Assembly: GCA_030848705.1 (NCBI GenBank)
Contig: CM061238.1
Span: 82,360,685 to 82,424,684, forward strand
Length of the DNA: 64,000 nt
Direction: 5' to 3'
Origin: Heracleum sosnowskyi
Lineage: Eukaryota > Streptophyta > Magnoliopsida > Apiales > Apiaceae
The notes under the pieces were generated by a model. That model had not been told where the DNA came from, searched no databases, and saw nothing but the letters and a program-made list of their open reading frames with translations. The position numbers and the translations under genes are program-made. This document shows, piece after piece, positions 1 through 10,914 of the stretch (its first letter is position 1; every line of letters starts with the position of its first letter).

Positions 1-984
1 AACGAGACTTAGAAACCAAGGTTCCAAATGGTTAAGTATAACTTGGAGTTGAGAATGGATTTCGAACCAAACTTATGATATAAGTATTTGACGAATAACG
101 TGGACTTAGTATGAGCCTATAACGAGCTAGTAATTCCTTGGTTGTGTTTCGCTTACATGTTTAAACATTGAGTTATAAGTGGTTTATCGAGGGGATTAAC
201 CGTGTGTTTTCGTTTGACTTTGTCTAGATTGTCCGGCATCGTCGCGAACCCCTATCACTTCTCGAGCATCAGGCAAGTTTACTAAACCTTACTCTATTAT
301 TCAGAGTATGTATATTTTCCAATGTTCAATACTTGTGTATTCCCAATTTATATACCAAATCTTTGTTGCAAGTATTGTGGCAAGTTTTCTAAATCTATAC
401 TTTGAAGTATTGATTATATATTACTGCTTTTGTCATGTGTGGAGTTATACAGTTTTGCGATACATGTTATATATTGTATAAAATAGAGTTTGATTTTGGT
501 TTATATATGAGCTTTGAGATAATGTACTTATGAACCGGTATACCTTGTAGCTCTATATATAAGAGCATATTCATTGTTTTCGACTCTAAATCGGGAGTCG
601 GTATTTTGAGATATGTAGATAGCCGTGGAAACCCGGAGGGATTCCATCGGCAGAATACTATGTGTTTTGAGGAATGTTATTTGAGTATTATCTCGGTCGA
701 GAAATACTATTTGAATACTATTTCAGTTATATATGCAAATGAGAAGTATACATGTGTTATTGCATACTTGTTTTCGAATTGCTATGTATAGCAATACTTG
801 AGGTTATGACTTGAAGTTGGGGCTTATGAGTTAGATATGGGACATCAGCTATAAGCCAAGATTTTATATTTGCCCTAGGATAAGGGCGGGTGATTTTCTC
901 TAAGATCGGAAGTAATTATATTTCGGTATATGTTAAAGGTTATTTTCCGATAAAGATATCGGGTAACTGTTATTCGAGGGTTAA

Positions 985-1445
985 TTATTTTACTTAAAGA
1001 ATATTATTTATATTCATTTGAGGATTATTGACGTTAAGAATATTATTTATTAATATTCATTTTAAGAATATTATTTATTAATATTCATTTGAGGATTATC
1101 GACTTACAGAATATTATTTATATTCATTGGAGGATTATTGACTTAAAGGATATTATTTCCATTTGAGGATTATTTAATGAATATTATTCTGAATATTCAT
1201 TTGAAGATTATTTATTTATTTAATGAATATTAGTTTTGAATATTCATTCGAGGATTATTTAATGAATATTACTTTTGAATATTTATTCGAGGGTTATTTA
1301 TTTAACGAATATTATTTTTGAATATTCATTTGAAGATTATTTATTTAATGAATATTATTTTTAAATATTCATTTGAGGATTGCTTACTTAATGAATATTA
1401 TTTTCAAATATTCGTTTAAGGTTACTTATGTAATAAATATTAGTA
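985..1445. repeat. AT-rich degenerate tandem array
   Basis: About nine diverged units of roughly 45-65 bases built from the words GAATATTATTT, GAATATTCATTTGAGG and GGATTATTTATTTAA. The unit length varies because short internal pieces are gained or lost. It lies inside the gypsy-type LTR. Confidence 0.75.
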
Positions 1446-2068
1446 ATTATTTTCAAATCAAAAAGAGGTTCCCAACACAATGTTTTTCCATTTAAATCTG
1501 TCTTTTAAAGGGGATTTAAATGCTCGCTCAATTATCAAAAATATGGGAAAGCTGTTTTAAGTAACTGCTACTCTTTTTAAACTCTCAACTCAAAACTGTC
1601 AGGGGACAGATATTTTCTCGAAGCAATTTAGTTGCTGCAAGTCAAATATTGTGTTACCACCTCAACGATCGAGGGGTAAATTCCTGGAACAAGTCGATAT
1701 CCATTAACAAGCATCGGTTGGGAAATATTGGAGAATCTCCCTTTCCAACCTAGATATGACTACTGAGTGGAGTCGTATCAACAAGTATTACACTTGGGGA
1801 AAGGAAGACGATCTTTACGTTTCAGAGTCATGGATTTCATCTGAACTAGGAGCATGTGTAAGAGGTCGAGTCGCGCCGATCCATCACCTTATTGCCCCAA
1901 ATGGGCAGGGAGATCCAGAAAGGCGGTAGACAATGTCAGGCTGTCGTGATACTTCCATCTACATGTAGAAAACATATTTTCGTTGTACAACCTGCTACTG
2001 ATCATAGTAAGGTTGGTACGACGGGCGCGGAGAAGGCTCCAGTATTGGTTCATCATCCATTTTGGATA

Positions 2069-2216
2069 ATTCTGCAACATGTACTGAAAGGGACCACGGA
2101 TGGCTCCGTTGGTACAGGTTTACCGATCATGTTGGCAGAGGGATTCTGCAACATGTATTGAAAGGGACCAAGGATGACACCGTGGTACAGGTTTACCGGT
2201 CATGTTGGCAGGGGGT
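2069..2216. repeat. 74-base direct tandem duplication
   Basis: Two units starting with ATTCTGCAACATGTA at 2069 and 2143, both ending in CATGTTGGCAG plus a G-run. They differ by a handful of substitutions. Lies in the same LTR. Confidence 0.85.
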
Positions 2217-3167
2217 CGAAAAGTGTTCAAAATAAAGTTACAATGAATCCTTGCAACTTCATCTTTTATTGTATAAGTATGACTGATAAAACCTGATTAA
2301 GGATATATGCCTAAGTGGATTTTGGGTTACGGAAATATTATATTAATATTCCTCGTAACTTCCTCTTTTATATCATATGACTCTGTGGATACCTTACATA
2401 ACATGAGTTATGGTAAGGGAGTTGTTTATACTGAATCATCTTATAACTTCTTTTAAGTTATGTGTTGATATTCTGCTTACATAGCAGATATTTTTGGAAG
2501 AGTATATTGGTTTACTTTGAAACCTTATCTTTTATATTATACTAGAACTTTGTTCATAATATAGCAAAAGCTTGCAGAAATATTATGAAATGATATTTGA
2601 AGTACATTAATGGTACTGTTTTTGGGAATACATTCCGATAAGGAAATAATTTCAGTATCGAGATATTTTGACAAATTGTTGTCTTATACCCGCTTTATTC
2701 TGGGTTGAGTTAAAAGCAGGATTATGCCATATTTTTATTACCTTGCTGAGCTATCGCTCATTCTTGCTATTGTCTTATATATATTATATAGCAGCGAAGC
2801 AGGATGCCAATGGGACGGCACATACCCCGCAAGGCGTTTCCATAAACAGTTTCTAGCAGTGATCCCGAAGAGTAGTACGAACCAATCGAATCAGGCTACG
2901 GCTTTTGGCATTCAACTTATGTATAGACATGAATGGTATTAGAGGACTGTAAGCATCAGAAGGCTAAGTTGGTAATGTAACAGATTCAAAAGACATTTGG
3001 GTATTGTAATAAAAGTTATTTATTCCGCAGTTGTTGTATTGTGTCGTTTCTGAGACTCTAACCTATGTGTGTGTGTGTTTGAGACATATGTTGTGGGGTC
3101 ATGAGCAGGTGAATTATGAATGGTGTGAGTAATACAGGTAAGGCAAGGAGTACATGGATTGTGACAA

Positions 3168-3195
3168 CCCTAAATCCCTGACCCCGGATTTGGGG
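3168..3195. other. LTR-terminal hairpin (gypsy)
   Basis: Stem arms CCCTAAATCC and GGATTTGGGG pair with one T-G wobble around the loop CTGACCCC; TGTTACA, the LTR end, follows at once. The second gypsy LTR has an analogous structure at 52811-52840 (CTCCCCAAA against TTTGGAG) before its end TGTCACA. Confidence 0.6.
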
Positions 3196-3203
3196 CTGTT
3201 ACA

Positions 3204-4321
3204 TATGTTCTTAATCGATGCATGTGACGGTTGTGACAACTAATCGGATAACACGAAATCAGTACACGCTACCTTTCAGTATACGTATACCAAACTACTC
3301 AAACATCCACAAAAGAGATAGAAGTTGAGCAGACACCAATTATGCTTAGACCCTATATGTCTATAAGATTTAAAAACATAACGGTTTAATGAGCAAGTTA
3401 TCCATTCAGATTACATAGGGCAGGTAAGATGGTTAAAATCACCTACGAATCATGTATGACAAACATACATAAACCTATGCTAGCATGACAAGTTCTAAAC
3501 CTCTATATCCACTTTCGCAATCAATAGAGATTAACAATACAACTTAGATGTTAGATACGCATCCAAGAAGAATAAGCACAACCAAACTAGGATATCAATT
3601 AGCCATCACACACACATCTTTAAAACAATTAACTACTAAAATCCATAAATAAATCCGTTAGAATCCCACGACAACGATTAGTTCATAATCGAACCGTTCA
3701 TCATTGTGGGTTCTGATGAAAACATGATAATAAATATGTATGGAATACTAAATAAAAGTACTAGGGTTTATGAAGAAACAAACGAGAATCCAAAGTATCG
3801 CCTAATTAGAAGAATACAAAGATAAGATGAAAAGTAGATCTTCGTAATCAGCCGTCTTCTTGTTCTCCTCAACGGTGGATGGATAAGTATGAATGAATGT
3901 CAATCTCTATCTCTGAAATCGTCCACCAATTACTTATATAGGCCTTTCTGTTGACTAGTCTTCTGCTGGTTTCCTTTTCAGAGTTGAAATTGCCTTTTCC
4001 AGCATTCCACCAAGCGCGGGCGCGCTTCACATGAATTCAACAGGGCGCGGGCGCGCTCCTACAGGCGCAGGCGCGCCTGATCTCTGACAAAAATCCTTCA
4101 CTTCTTGTTTCTTGACTTGCCTCGCGCTCTCACGACTCGAAACTCCTAAGTTTTCACAATGATGCTCAAATACCACCACATAACCACAGAAACTCCACAA
4201 CTCTGCTGACGAAGCAACTCTGCACGATCTAACACAAAACACATTAAAAACACCACATACTTGAGTACAAACAATCAATTTAAGCCGATTTAGAGCGTTC
4301 CAAGTAGATATGAAATCCACT
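3204..4321 (-). other. unassigned region, possible minus-strand LTR fragment
   Basis: No coding sequence is recognisable. Read on the minus strand it has a TATA-like CCTATATAAG near 3936-3945 followed by several hundred bases of T-rich leader-like sequence, and GC-rich repeats upstream of the TATA. That order (GC-rich U3, TATA, R-U5) suggests an LTR piece. No TG..CA ends or target duplication could be fixed. The ORF at 4027-4320 is probably chance. Confidence 0.3.
4012..4079. repeat. triplicated GC-rich motif
   Basis: Three copies of a GCGC(G/A)GGCGCGC motif at 4013-4025, 4045-4057 and 4064-4077, spaced about 20-30 bases, in otherwise AT-rich DNA. It may be a CpG-rich promoter-proximal block of the unassigned element. 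Confidence 0.7.
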
Positions 4322-4924
4322 TATCAATGACTTTGTCTTGCTTTTGAATGATGCCTTCTTTTGTTTCCCTTTTTGACATGCATCACACAAACTATCCTTG
4401 GAGAATTCCACATGTGGAATTCCTCTAGCAAGATCTTTCCTTACCAAGTCATTCATAACCTTGAAATTCAAATGAGACAATTTCTTGTGCCATAGCCAAC
4501 TTTCATCCTTGCTTGCCTTGCTGAAAAGACAAGTGATGGTGTTTGGACTTGTGCTACTGAAGTCAGCAATGTACACATTCCCTCTTCTGAATCCAGTCAT
4601 TACCACATTGTTGTCTCCACCTTTAGAAACAACACATGCTTCTCTTGAAAAAGTAACTAAAAATCCTTTGTCACAAAGTTGGCTGATACTAAGCAAATTG
4701 TGCTTTAGACCATCCACCAATGCAACCTCATCAATGATGACATTTTCTCTTGAAATCAAGCCATATCCCTTGGTGTAGCCTTTTCTGTCATCTCCAAAAG
4801 CAATACAAGGGCCAGCTCTTTCCTGGAACTCTGTGAGCAGGGTAGAATCACCAGTCATGTGTCTTGAACAACCACTATCCAAGTACCAAAGATTCCTCTT
4901 GTCCCCTGCACACAATAAAACCAA
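4322..4924 (-). pseudogene. pol: family C pol fragment: protease and integrase zinc-binding domain
   Basis: The start shows the copia aspartic protease motif, DSGCSRHMTG, about 17 residues in. About 130 residues later comes the GAG-pre-integrase (HHCC) domain: LWHKKLSHLN supplies the histidines and CDACQKGKQKKASF the cysteines. Homology stops just after this, before the catalytic integrase core, where the sequence joins unrelated DNA near 4322. The reading frame is +1 relative to gag, with a 50-base overlap (4875-4924). A TGCAG|GG acceptor-like site lies about 4906-4912 (minus strand). It is a truncated, non-functional copy. Confidence 0.85.
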
Positions 4925-7339
4925 ATAAAGTCGATTTTGGTACCCAAGTTTCCTTGGGTCCTGTTTTGTTAGCCTTTGATTTACTCTTCACATCATTTTT
5001 CACCTTGGGCTCAGATTGAGTTAAATCAACCTTTACCTTTGGTGTTGATTTCTGAGGGTTGCTCACATTTTCATTCATATCATGCATATTTGGAGGAACA
5101 AACATGTTATTCACATTCCATGGCATTTGTGGCACATTAAACATATTCATGTATGGATTAGGCACAAATGGCATGCTAGCATATGGATTTTGAAATTGTG
5201 CATATAGAGCAAACATATTAGGCATAACAGGTATTGCACGCATAGAGGCATTCATTGCAGCCTTAGGCATTTTCACATTAGTATGCTTCTTAACAGATTT
5301 GCAATTAACAGATAAATGACTAACACTACCACAATTAACACATGTTTTTCTAGGAGCATACTTATCAGGTGTGTAATTGTTATGTTTGTTAATCCCTACT
5401 TTGCCATTTCTGTTATTCTTTTTATTGCCCTTAACCTCAACTTGAATTTTCTCTAACTTGTCTTTCAATTGCTTTAGACAAGTGACCTACATTAGCTCTC
5501 TCAACAGGCTTCTCAACTTTCTTTGATTTACTAGACTCACCTTGAACAAAGTTCTTGGTGACAGGACCATACTTGTTATTAAGTCTAGTGAGTTCTTCTT
5601 TCTTTTTCTCTGTCAACGAAACAGCATGATTGGTTGATGGTTCATCTGTCAACGAAAGCTTGCATTCCGTTGATGTATCAACCTTTAACAAATGATCATT
5701 GTTGTTTGTTGACTCTGATTCTGATTCTAAGGTTTCAACAGCATACCCTAGCTTCTCTTTGTTCTTTTTCCATGATTGCTCACAGAAAGATTCCATACCT
5801 TGAACATTAATGATGTTGCTAGCAACATTCCTGGAATCTTTCCATTTTGCAATCAATCTCTGTTCTATTTCTAGTTGTGTTTTAAGAATCTCTTCCCTTT
5901 TTAACACTTTCTCAAGTTCCAGCTTAGCATCCCTACTAACACACCTCATTTTCTCAAACTCAATGAGTTGTGCTTCTAACATGGCATTTCTATCACTTAA
6001 GAGCAAATTGGTCTCTTTAATTCTTGAGTTCTCTTTGGTAAGTGATTTAAGAGTAACACGCAAACTATACAGTACAGTAGACATTTCATTAACTGTACTA
6101 TCGCATTCCTCTTTAGAAAGCTCAGAAAGATTAGTAATTGTTACCTGGTTGCTAGAGGAACTTGCTTCCTGCTCATGATTGTTAGCCATTAGAGCCAAGT
6201 TGACATACTCAACATCATCATCTGAATCTTCACAATTACCAGCCCAATCATACTCCTGAGACATGAAAGCCTTTTCTTTTTGCTTGAGAAGTTCAAAGTA
6301 TTTCTTTTTATAATCAACAGGCTCAAAGTGACCAATCATTCCACAGTTGAAACATTTAGACTTAGAATTTTCAACCCAATTATTTTTGCTAGGTTGAAAG
6401 TCTCTCCTTGGTGGCCTTGCTTCTGAGTTTCTCTTGAATTTGAACTTAGAAAATTTTCGTGAAAGAAAAGCAATGTGTTCATCAATCTCATCTAAGTCAT
6501 CCAAGTTGGCTGGTTCTTCTTCTTCTTCTGTCATCTTGCCTTTACCCTTGCTAACATCACTCCTACGGCTACAACTAGCTCGACTAGTTGTGGCTTTTAC
6601 AGCTTCTTCATTGTCATCTTCCAGTTGGTTCACAGATGCAATCAATGCAATAGATCCACCTTTCTTTTGTACCTTCTCAATTTCTTCATCTTGCTCCATT
6701 TCCAGCTCATATGTCTTTAAGGTTCCATAAAGCCTTTCAAGAGTATAGTCTTTGTACTCTTGAGTGTTTCTCAGAGAAACAGTCATAGGCTTCCACTCTT
6801 TTGGAAGAGCTCTAAGAAATTTGAGGTTTGAATCCTTGGTTTGGTAGACCCTCCCATACAACTTTAATCCATTCAAGAGCTTTTGAAACCTACTAAATGT
6901 ATCATTTAGGGTTTCACCAGATTTAAAATGAAAGTGTTCATATTGTTGTATGAGGAGTTGCATTTTGTTCTTTCTTACTTGCTCAGTTCCTTCACAGAGT
7001 GTTCTAACAGTGTCCCATACTTCTTTAGCAGTTGTACAGTTTATAACATTGTCAAACATCTCTTGCTCCAAACCATTAAACAGAATGTTCATGGTTCTTT
7101 TATCTTTATGGACTTCTGCAACATCTTCAACAGTCCATTCTGAGACAAGAGCTTTGGAATTTCCACATCTTCAGCATCATCTGGCAGTCCAACTCTAGAT
7201 GCAAACTTCATGGGAACGTGTGGACCTTTCTCAATCTCTCATCCATAGAAATGAGATGTAGATGCATTTTTACTTTCCAGTGAAAGTAATTGTCCTTATC
7301 TAGAACTGGTATCTTTACACCTGCATCCTTCTTCACCAT
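4875..7339 (-). pseudogene. gag: family C gag, decayed
   Basis: Gag is the structural nucleocapsid polyprotein that packages element RNA. The ATG at 7339 begins MVKKDAGVKIPVLDKDNY, the usual Sirevirus-like gag start, but frameshifts and a stop break the first 250 bases. The largest open block is 5437-7092 with the UBN2-type gag domain, a zinc knuckle whose last cysteine is lost (CFNCGMIGHF followed by V where C is expected) and a long coiled coil. Another frameshift near 5450 leads into a block with an intact CCHC knuckle (CVNCGSVSHLSVNC) and a Met/Asn/Pro-rich tail. The linker before the second knuckle is encoded by the CTGTCAACG / CCGTTGA words that also fill the family C LTR. Confidence 0.85.
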
Positions 7340-7388
7340 GGTTTCTGTTTTGGCCTTGATCTTTAAACTCCTTGTATGTTAGAAGCTT

Positions 7389-7400
7389 GCTCTGATACCA
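7389..7400 (-). other. tRNA-Met(i) primer binding site, family C
   Basis: The minus strand reads TGGTATCAGAGC two bases inside the LTR end, complementary to the 3' end of initiator Met tRNA. It fixes the element's orientation. Confidence 0.9.
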
Positions 7401-7402
7401 AT

Positions 7403-8402
7403 TGTTAATCCCAAATGACCTAACAGAATTGTAGAAGGGGGGGGGGGGGTTGAATACAATTCTAGATATTTTTAAACTTAAAACAACTTTTAAATAACTT
7501 AACACAGAAAATAAAAACACACAAGAAAATATAAAATTTCAGTTGGATGTTTTGAGGATCCAACTGAGATGTTTTTATTGCAGGAATAATCTGTGTTACA
7601 AACGTAGCACAGCTACTCAGTTCTTAATGTAGAGTGAGAGTGCTCTTGAAAGAAAGCTAATACAAAATTATTCTATCTCACTTCTATATTTAAAATGAAC
7701 TGCTACACTTGGTTATATATCCCAAGTTTACAATGTTATTTTTGGCTACTCTAAAATGTACTAAGGGTAACCGCCAGTAGCTTGCTTTTCATTCCTTTTG
7801 TCCAATGGTCCTTGGAGATCTTGTCTTTTGTCTTCATGCTTATTATGATCACACTCAAGAACCTAATTGGAAATTGGAATGTTTCCTCATTCCCAGTGAC
7901 CATTTTAATGGCTCCCAATGCAAATTACACTTCAACATCACCTTTTGATCTGTCAGAAAACTGTCACTATCACTTTGTCAACTGTTCAGAAAAGTGATAG
8001 TGATTCGTTGATAGTAGAGAGATGTATTTCGTTGATGGCTTTATTCTTCATTCCGTTGATGGTACATTCTTCATTCCGTTGATAGTGTAATCTTCATTCC
8101 GTTGACATGTCTTCACTTAGGCAAAATTACAAGGCACATTATATTTACAATTAACCAACCTATTTTGCCTATCTAGTACTTAGTCAACATGACTTAGAAA
8201 ACCTATCTAATACCTACAACAATTGCCTATCAAGTAGTGAAGTATTGTATAGTGCAATTGCTACATTACTCATTTCGTTGATGAGCTACCTGTCAACGGA
8301 AGCTGCAAAGCATACCATTCCGTTGACAGTTACAAAATTGACTTAACACAAAATCTACTAAGAGTTTTTATAATTATCATCAAGAACAACATATTCCTAA
8401 CA
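7403..8402 (-). repeat. family C LTR (5' LTR)
   Basis: 1000 bases starting TGTTAATCCC and ending CCTAACA on the plus strand. It shares full length with the solo LTR at 42365-43367 (1003 bases). The element-sense 3' end carries the AGAATTGTA/TACAATTCT hairpin with a 13-C loop (7425-7463). U3 (about 7995-8325) holds at least eight copies of the word CGTTGA(T/C) or its complement. Confidence 0.92.
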
Positions 8403-8611
8403 ACCATGTAATCGAGTATGAACCCATAGAGGTCCAGTCAGATTTATCTTATGTAGAACGACCAATTCAGATATTGGATCGTAAGGAAAAAGTGTTAAGG
8501 AATAAGACTGTAGTGATAGTAAGAGTTTTGTGGAGGAATCCTAAGGTGGAAGAGTCTACCTGGGAGTTAGAGAGTGATATGTTAGAGAAGTATCCCCGGT
8601 TGTTTCCTTGA
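8403..8611 (+). pseudogene. pol: Ty3/gypsy pol C-terminus (chromodomain-type tail), 5' part missing
   Basis: Open without stops from the junction to TGA at 8609-8611. It encodes HVIEYEPIEVQSDLSYVERP, then ILDRKEKVLRNK, VRVLWRNPKVEESTWE and SDMLEKYPRLFP. This is the integrase C-terminal tail with chromodomain-like ending typical of the Tekay/Del chromoviruses, thought to tether integrase to chromatin. Everything upstream is replaced by the family C element. It is followed 27 bases later by a polypurine tract and the LTR, which confirms it as the end of pol. Confidence 0.85.
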
Positions 8612-8636
8612 TCTGATTCTGAGGACAGAATCCTAT

Positions 8637-8650
8637 TAAGGGGGGAAGGA
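8637..8650 (+). other. gypsy polypurine tract
   Basis: AAGGGGGGAAGGA immediately before the TGTAAGATCC LTR start; primes plus-strand synthesis. Confidence 0.8.
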
Positions 8651-9647
8651 TGTAAGATCCGTGAACTTTATTAATAATATAAAATGTATTATATGTGTAG
8701 AATAATCATTATGAAGTATTTTGAGTTTAATGACAAAGGTTGTTAAGTGATTATGTGCTAAATTGGTGTGTCGGAAGCCCCTTTCAAATATCTTGTCATT
8801 TGAAAATATCTTCAATTTTGAGCCCCGTTTTGAAAATTCAAGGGCCCCGTTGAAATTTTGTACATAATTATTATCCCTTCGTCATTCGTATCCGAATCAT
8901 TATCGGAGGATTTCTTCGTATCATTATATTCCTTATTATCCGATACTATCAATATTATCTGTTTTATTCAGAAAGAAGAAAAATTATTCCAAACCCTAAT
9001 TGTTTAGGGCAATTGATATATAATCTGTATCAATAATACATATGTTATAGCCCCAGTATTCTTGAGCATTAGTTATATAAATGATATGTATTGATTTGGA
9101 TAACTATCAGTCCTTTTTTATAATTATCACCTCGTAAAACGTGTATTTTACTTTATTAGGGTTTTAAAGCGATCTAGTGGATCTATATCGATCCAAAAAT
9201 GTCGTTTGGGGTATTATTTTCCACTAAGTATAAAAAGGAGAATCGTACATTATCCTTCATATAATCCGTATTAAAAATATGCAAAAATATAAAATTCCCG
9301 AACCGTGTTCTTGAAAATCAAAATCGATTTTGAAGGTGTTATTGAAATCCAAATCACAAGTCCAAGTACTCAAATCAAAGATCTTGAGCTCTAGTTTCAG
9401 AATCTTCTAACCATATCATCATCTGGTAATTTTTCGATTTTATATGAATTTTTCAATATTCGAATTAAATTAGGGTTCTTGATAAAAATTGGGGATTTCT
9501 ATTCTGTTGATTGTTCTTTCAATTGATTGCTTCCAGCATGTTCCTAGGGTTCTAATTTGTAGGAATTCATGCTTTAATTTCATGTTTATGTTCGATTTTG
9601 AGAAATTCGATTTTCGGGTTTTGACCCGAATTTTCTTTTTAATAGTC
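8651..9647 (+). repeat. gypsy 3' LTR, first part (split by A1)
   Basis: Begins TGTAAGATCC right after the polypurine tract. It is interrupted at 9647 by A1 and resumes at 50650, giving about 3196 bases in all, a usual length for Tekay-type LTRs. The last five bases, TAGTC (9643-9647), are repeated at 50645-50649 as the A1 target duplication. No coding sequence. Confidence 0.88.
9643..9647. other. A1 target-site duplication TAGTC (left copy)
   Basis: Matches 50645-50649 exactly. It ties the 5' LTR at 9648 and the 3' LTR at 49537 to one integration event 41 kb apart. Confidence 0.88.
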
Positions 9648-10754
9648 TGTAAAGCATAATGTAACATAAGATGAAACAGAGATAACTACAACTCAACAAA
9701 GGACAAGACATACAATAATATTAACAGAAGCACAGGAATCCAGAATCAAAGAAGATAAGGTAAACTCAAAAAATCAAAATACGTTATGTATTCTTGAAGT
9801 CCGTAAACAGGTCACGGAAAGAAGTTCATGAAAATGTTCAAGCCTCAGTGACAACAATAGAAACAAGAATTTCAAGATGACAGAAGTATGTGAATGATTT
9901 AGGGTTAAGTACCACAGGATTCCAGTGATTTAATTGAAGCAACCAGAACGACAAAGGACTTATCAGCAGCATTGAATTGAAGACATAGAAGAAGAATTGA
10001 TCAAGTGTTATTCATCTGTGAACCAGACCAGTTGCACTAGTTGACGGCACTTAAAAGATCAAGTTGTTTTATCGTCTCAGAAGAAATTGATACAGTCTAA
10101 AACTGAAACACCCTGGAGCTCAGAAGCTTTTCTAAAAGATCAAGGACTAGAAAAGGATTCGATAGTTTTTCTATTTAGAAAACTATCGAATGAGATTTAA
10201 GAAAACCATTTGAAAACTAAAGTAAAGTAATTTACTTTTCGATAGTTTTTATTTAAAAACTATAGAATGGTAAATTCATTTATTCATTCGATAGTTTACA
10301 AATGTAGGAGCAGGTGAAAAGGTTACTTTGTTTGACAGGTTGATGAAAATTGGATGGCCATGATTACACCTTCAATTTTGGTTCGATAGTTTTCAAATCC
10401 AAGACTACAATTACTACAGAGGAAGTGTGTCTTCTTCGTTAAGGCATTTTACACAGAGACATTACTGAGAGAGAGAATTGAGCCGGAGAAATTATCAGAG
10501 AATTTAATAGTGCTCAGAACTTGATCATTGTATTGAATTTGTGTAACCTTAAACTCATTGAAGCTAATCTACGGATTAGAAATTGTAGCACCCCTCGAGG
10601 TTTATATTTATAAAAAGATATATTCCCTGAATCTTGGTTTGGTTTGGTGTGTTTGATTTCGTTATAGAACTGAATGATTAATCCGCGAACGAAATTAAAT
10701 TATTTGTGAGTATCGTATTCAACCCCCCCCTTCTACGATACTTTGGACCTAACA
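9648..10754 (+). repeat. A1 5' LTR
   Basis: 1107 bases, TGTAAAGCAT to CCTAACA. U3 contains two perfect or near-perfect hairpins built on TTCGATAGTTTTT / AAAACTATCGAA (10157-10191 and 10238-10267). The 3' end has the C-run hairpin at 10710-10741. A TATA-like TATAAAAAG lies at 10609-10617, but see the findings for where R may start. Confidence 0.93.
10710..10741. other. LTR 3'-end hairpin with C-run loop
   Basis: Arms GTATCGTA and TACGATAC (8 pairs) around TTCAAC(n)TTC. Equivalents: A2 12587-12621 and 36008-36048; internal A1 copy 37216-37250; A1 3' LTR 50600-50631; A4 53730-53765. Family B uses arms CTATTGTA/TACAATAG (13841-13870, 24241-24270) and family C AGAATTGTA/TACAATTCT (7425-7463, 42387-42425). 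The loop is kept while the stem changes on both sides. Confidence 0.85.
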
Positions 10755-10756
10755 AT

Positions 10757-10768
10757 TGGTATCAGAGC
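10757..10768 (+). other. A1 primer binding site (first)
   Basis: TGGTATCAGAGC two bases after the LTR end; complementary to initiator Met tRNA. Confidence 0.92.
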
Positions 10769-10914
10769 TACTTGATTGACGTACAAATCAGATCCGGTGA
10801 ATGAAACCAAAATCAAACGTAGCGTGAAAATTCGAAGCAAATTTTTTAACCTTCAAATTTTTTTATTTAATTGGAATTTCTTGAATTTTAAACAATTTGA
10901 AATTTTCAGAAACC

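Larger units (their letters stand above)
1..3203 (+). mobile_element. Ty3/gypsy-type LTR, left end outside window
   Basis: Non-coding, AT-rich sequence with no long ORF that ends in a short hairpin followed by TGTTACA, the same layout as the better supported gypsy LTR ending at 52848. It holds an AT-rich tandem array and a 74-base duplication. No tRNA-Met primer site follows position 3203, so it is a 3' LTR or a solo LTR, not a 5' LTR. The small ORFs in it (for example 606-791 and 1892-2161) look like chance. The gypsy assignment is by analogy of the terminal structure and length class; the start lies outside the window. Confidence 0.55.
4322..8402 (-). mobile_element. family C copia (Sirevirus-like) element, 3' half missing
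   Basis: On the minus strand this reads LTR (7403-8402), primer site, gag, protease and the zinc-binding start of integrase, then stops abruptly near 4322. The rest of pol, any third ORF and the 3' LTR are absent. The right end abuts a gypsy integrase tail at 8403, so the element had inserted in a gypsy pol gene and later lost its distal part by deletion or recombination. The family is confirmed by a solo LTR of the same kind at 42365-43367. Confidence 0.85.

Noticed and set aside
606..2942. Short ORFs in the left LTR as host genes
   Set aside because: 60-90 codons, no recognisable motif, overlapping on both strands, inside LTR-like DNA.
10609..10617. TATAAAAAG as the certain family A TATA box
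   Set aside because: It would give an R-U5 of only about 115 bases, unlike about 240-260 in families B and C. Kept as a candidate only.
10755..10775. A tRNA gene near the primer sites
   Set aside because: Only the short complement of the tRNA 3' end is present, no cloverleaf.
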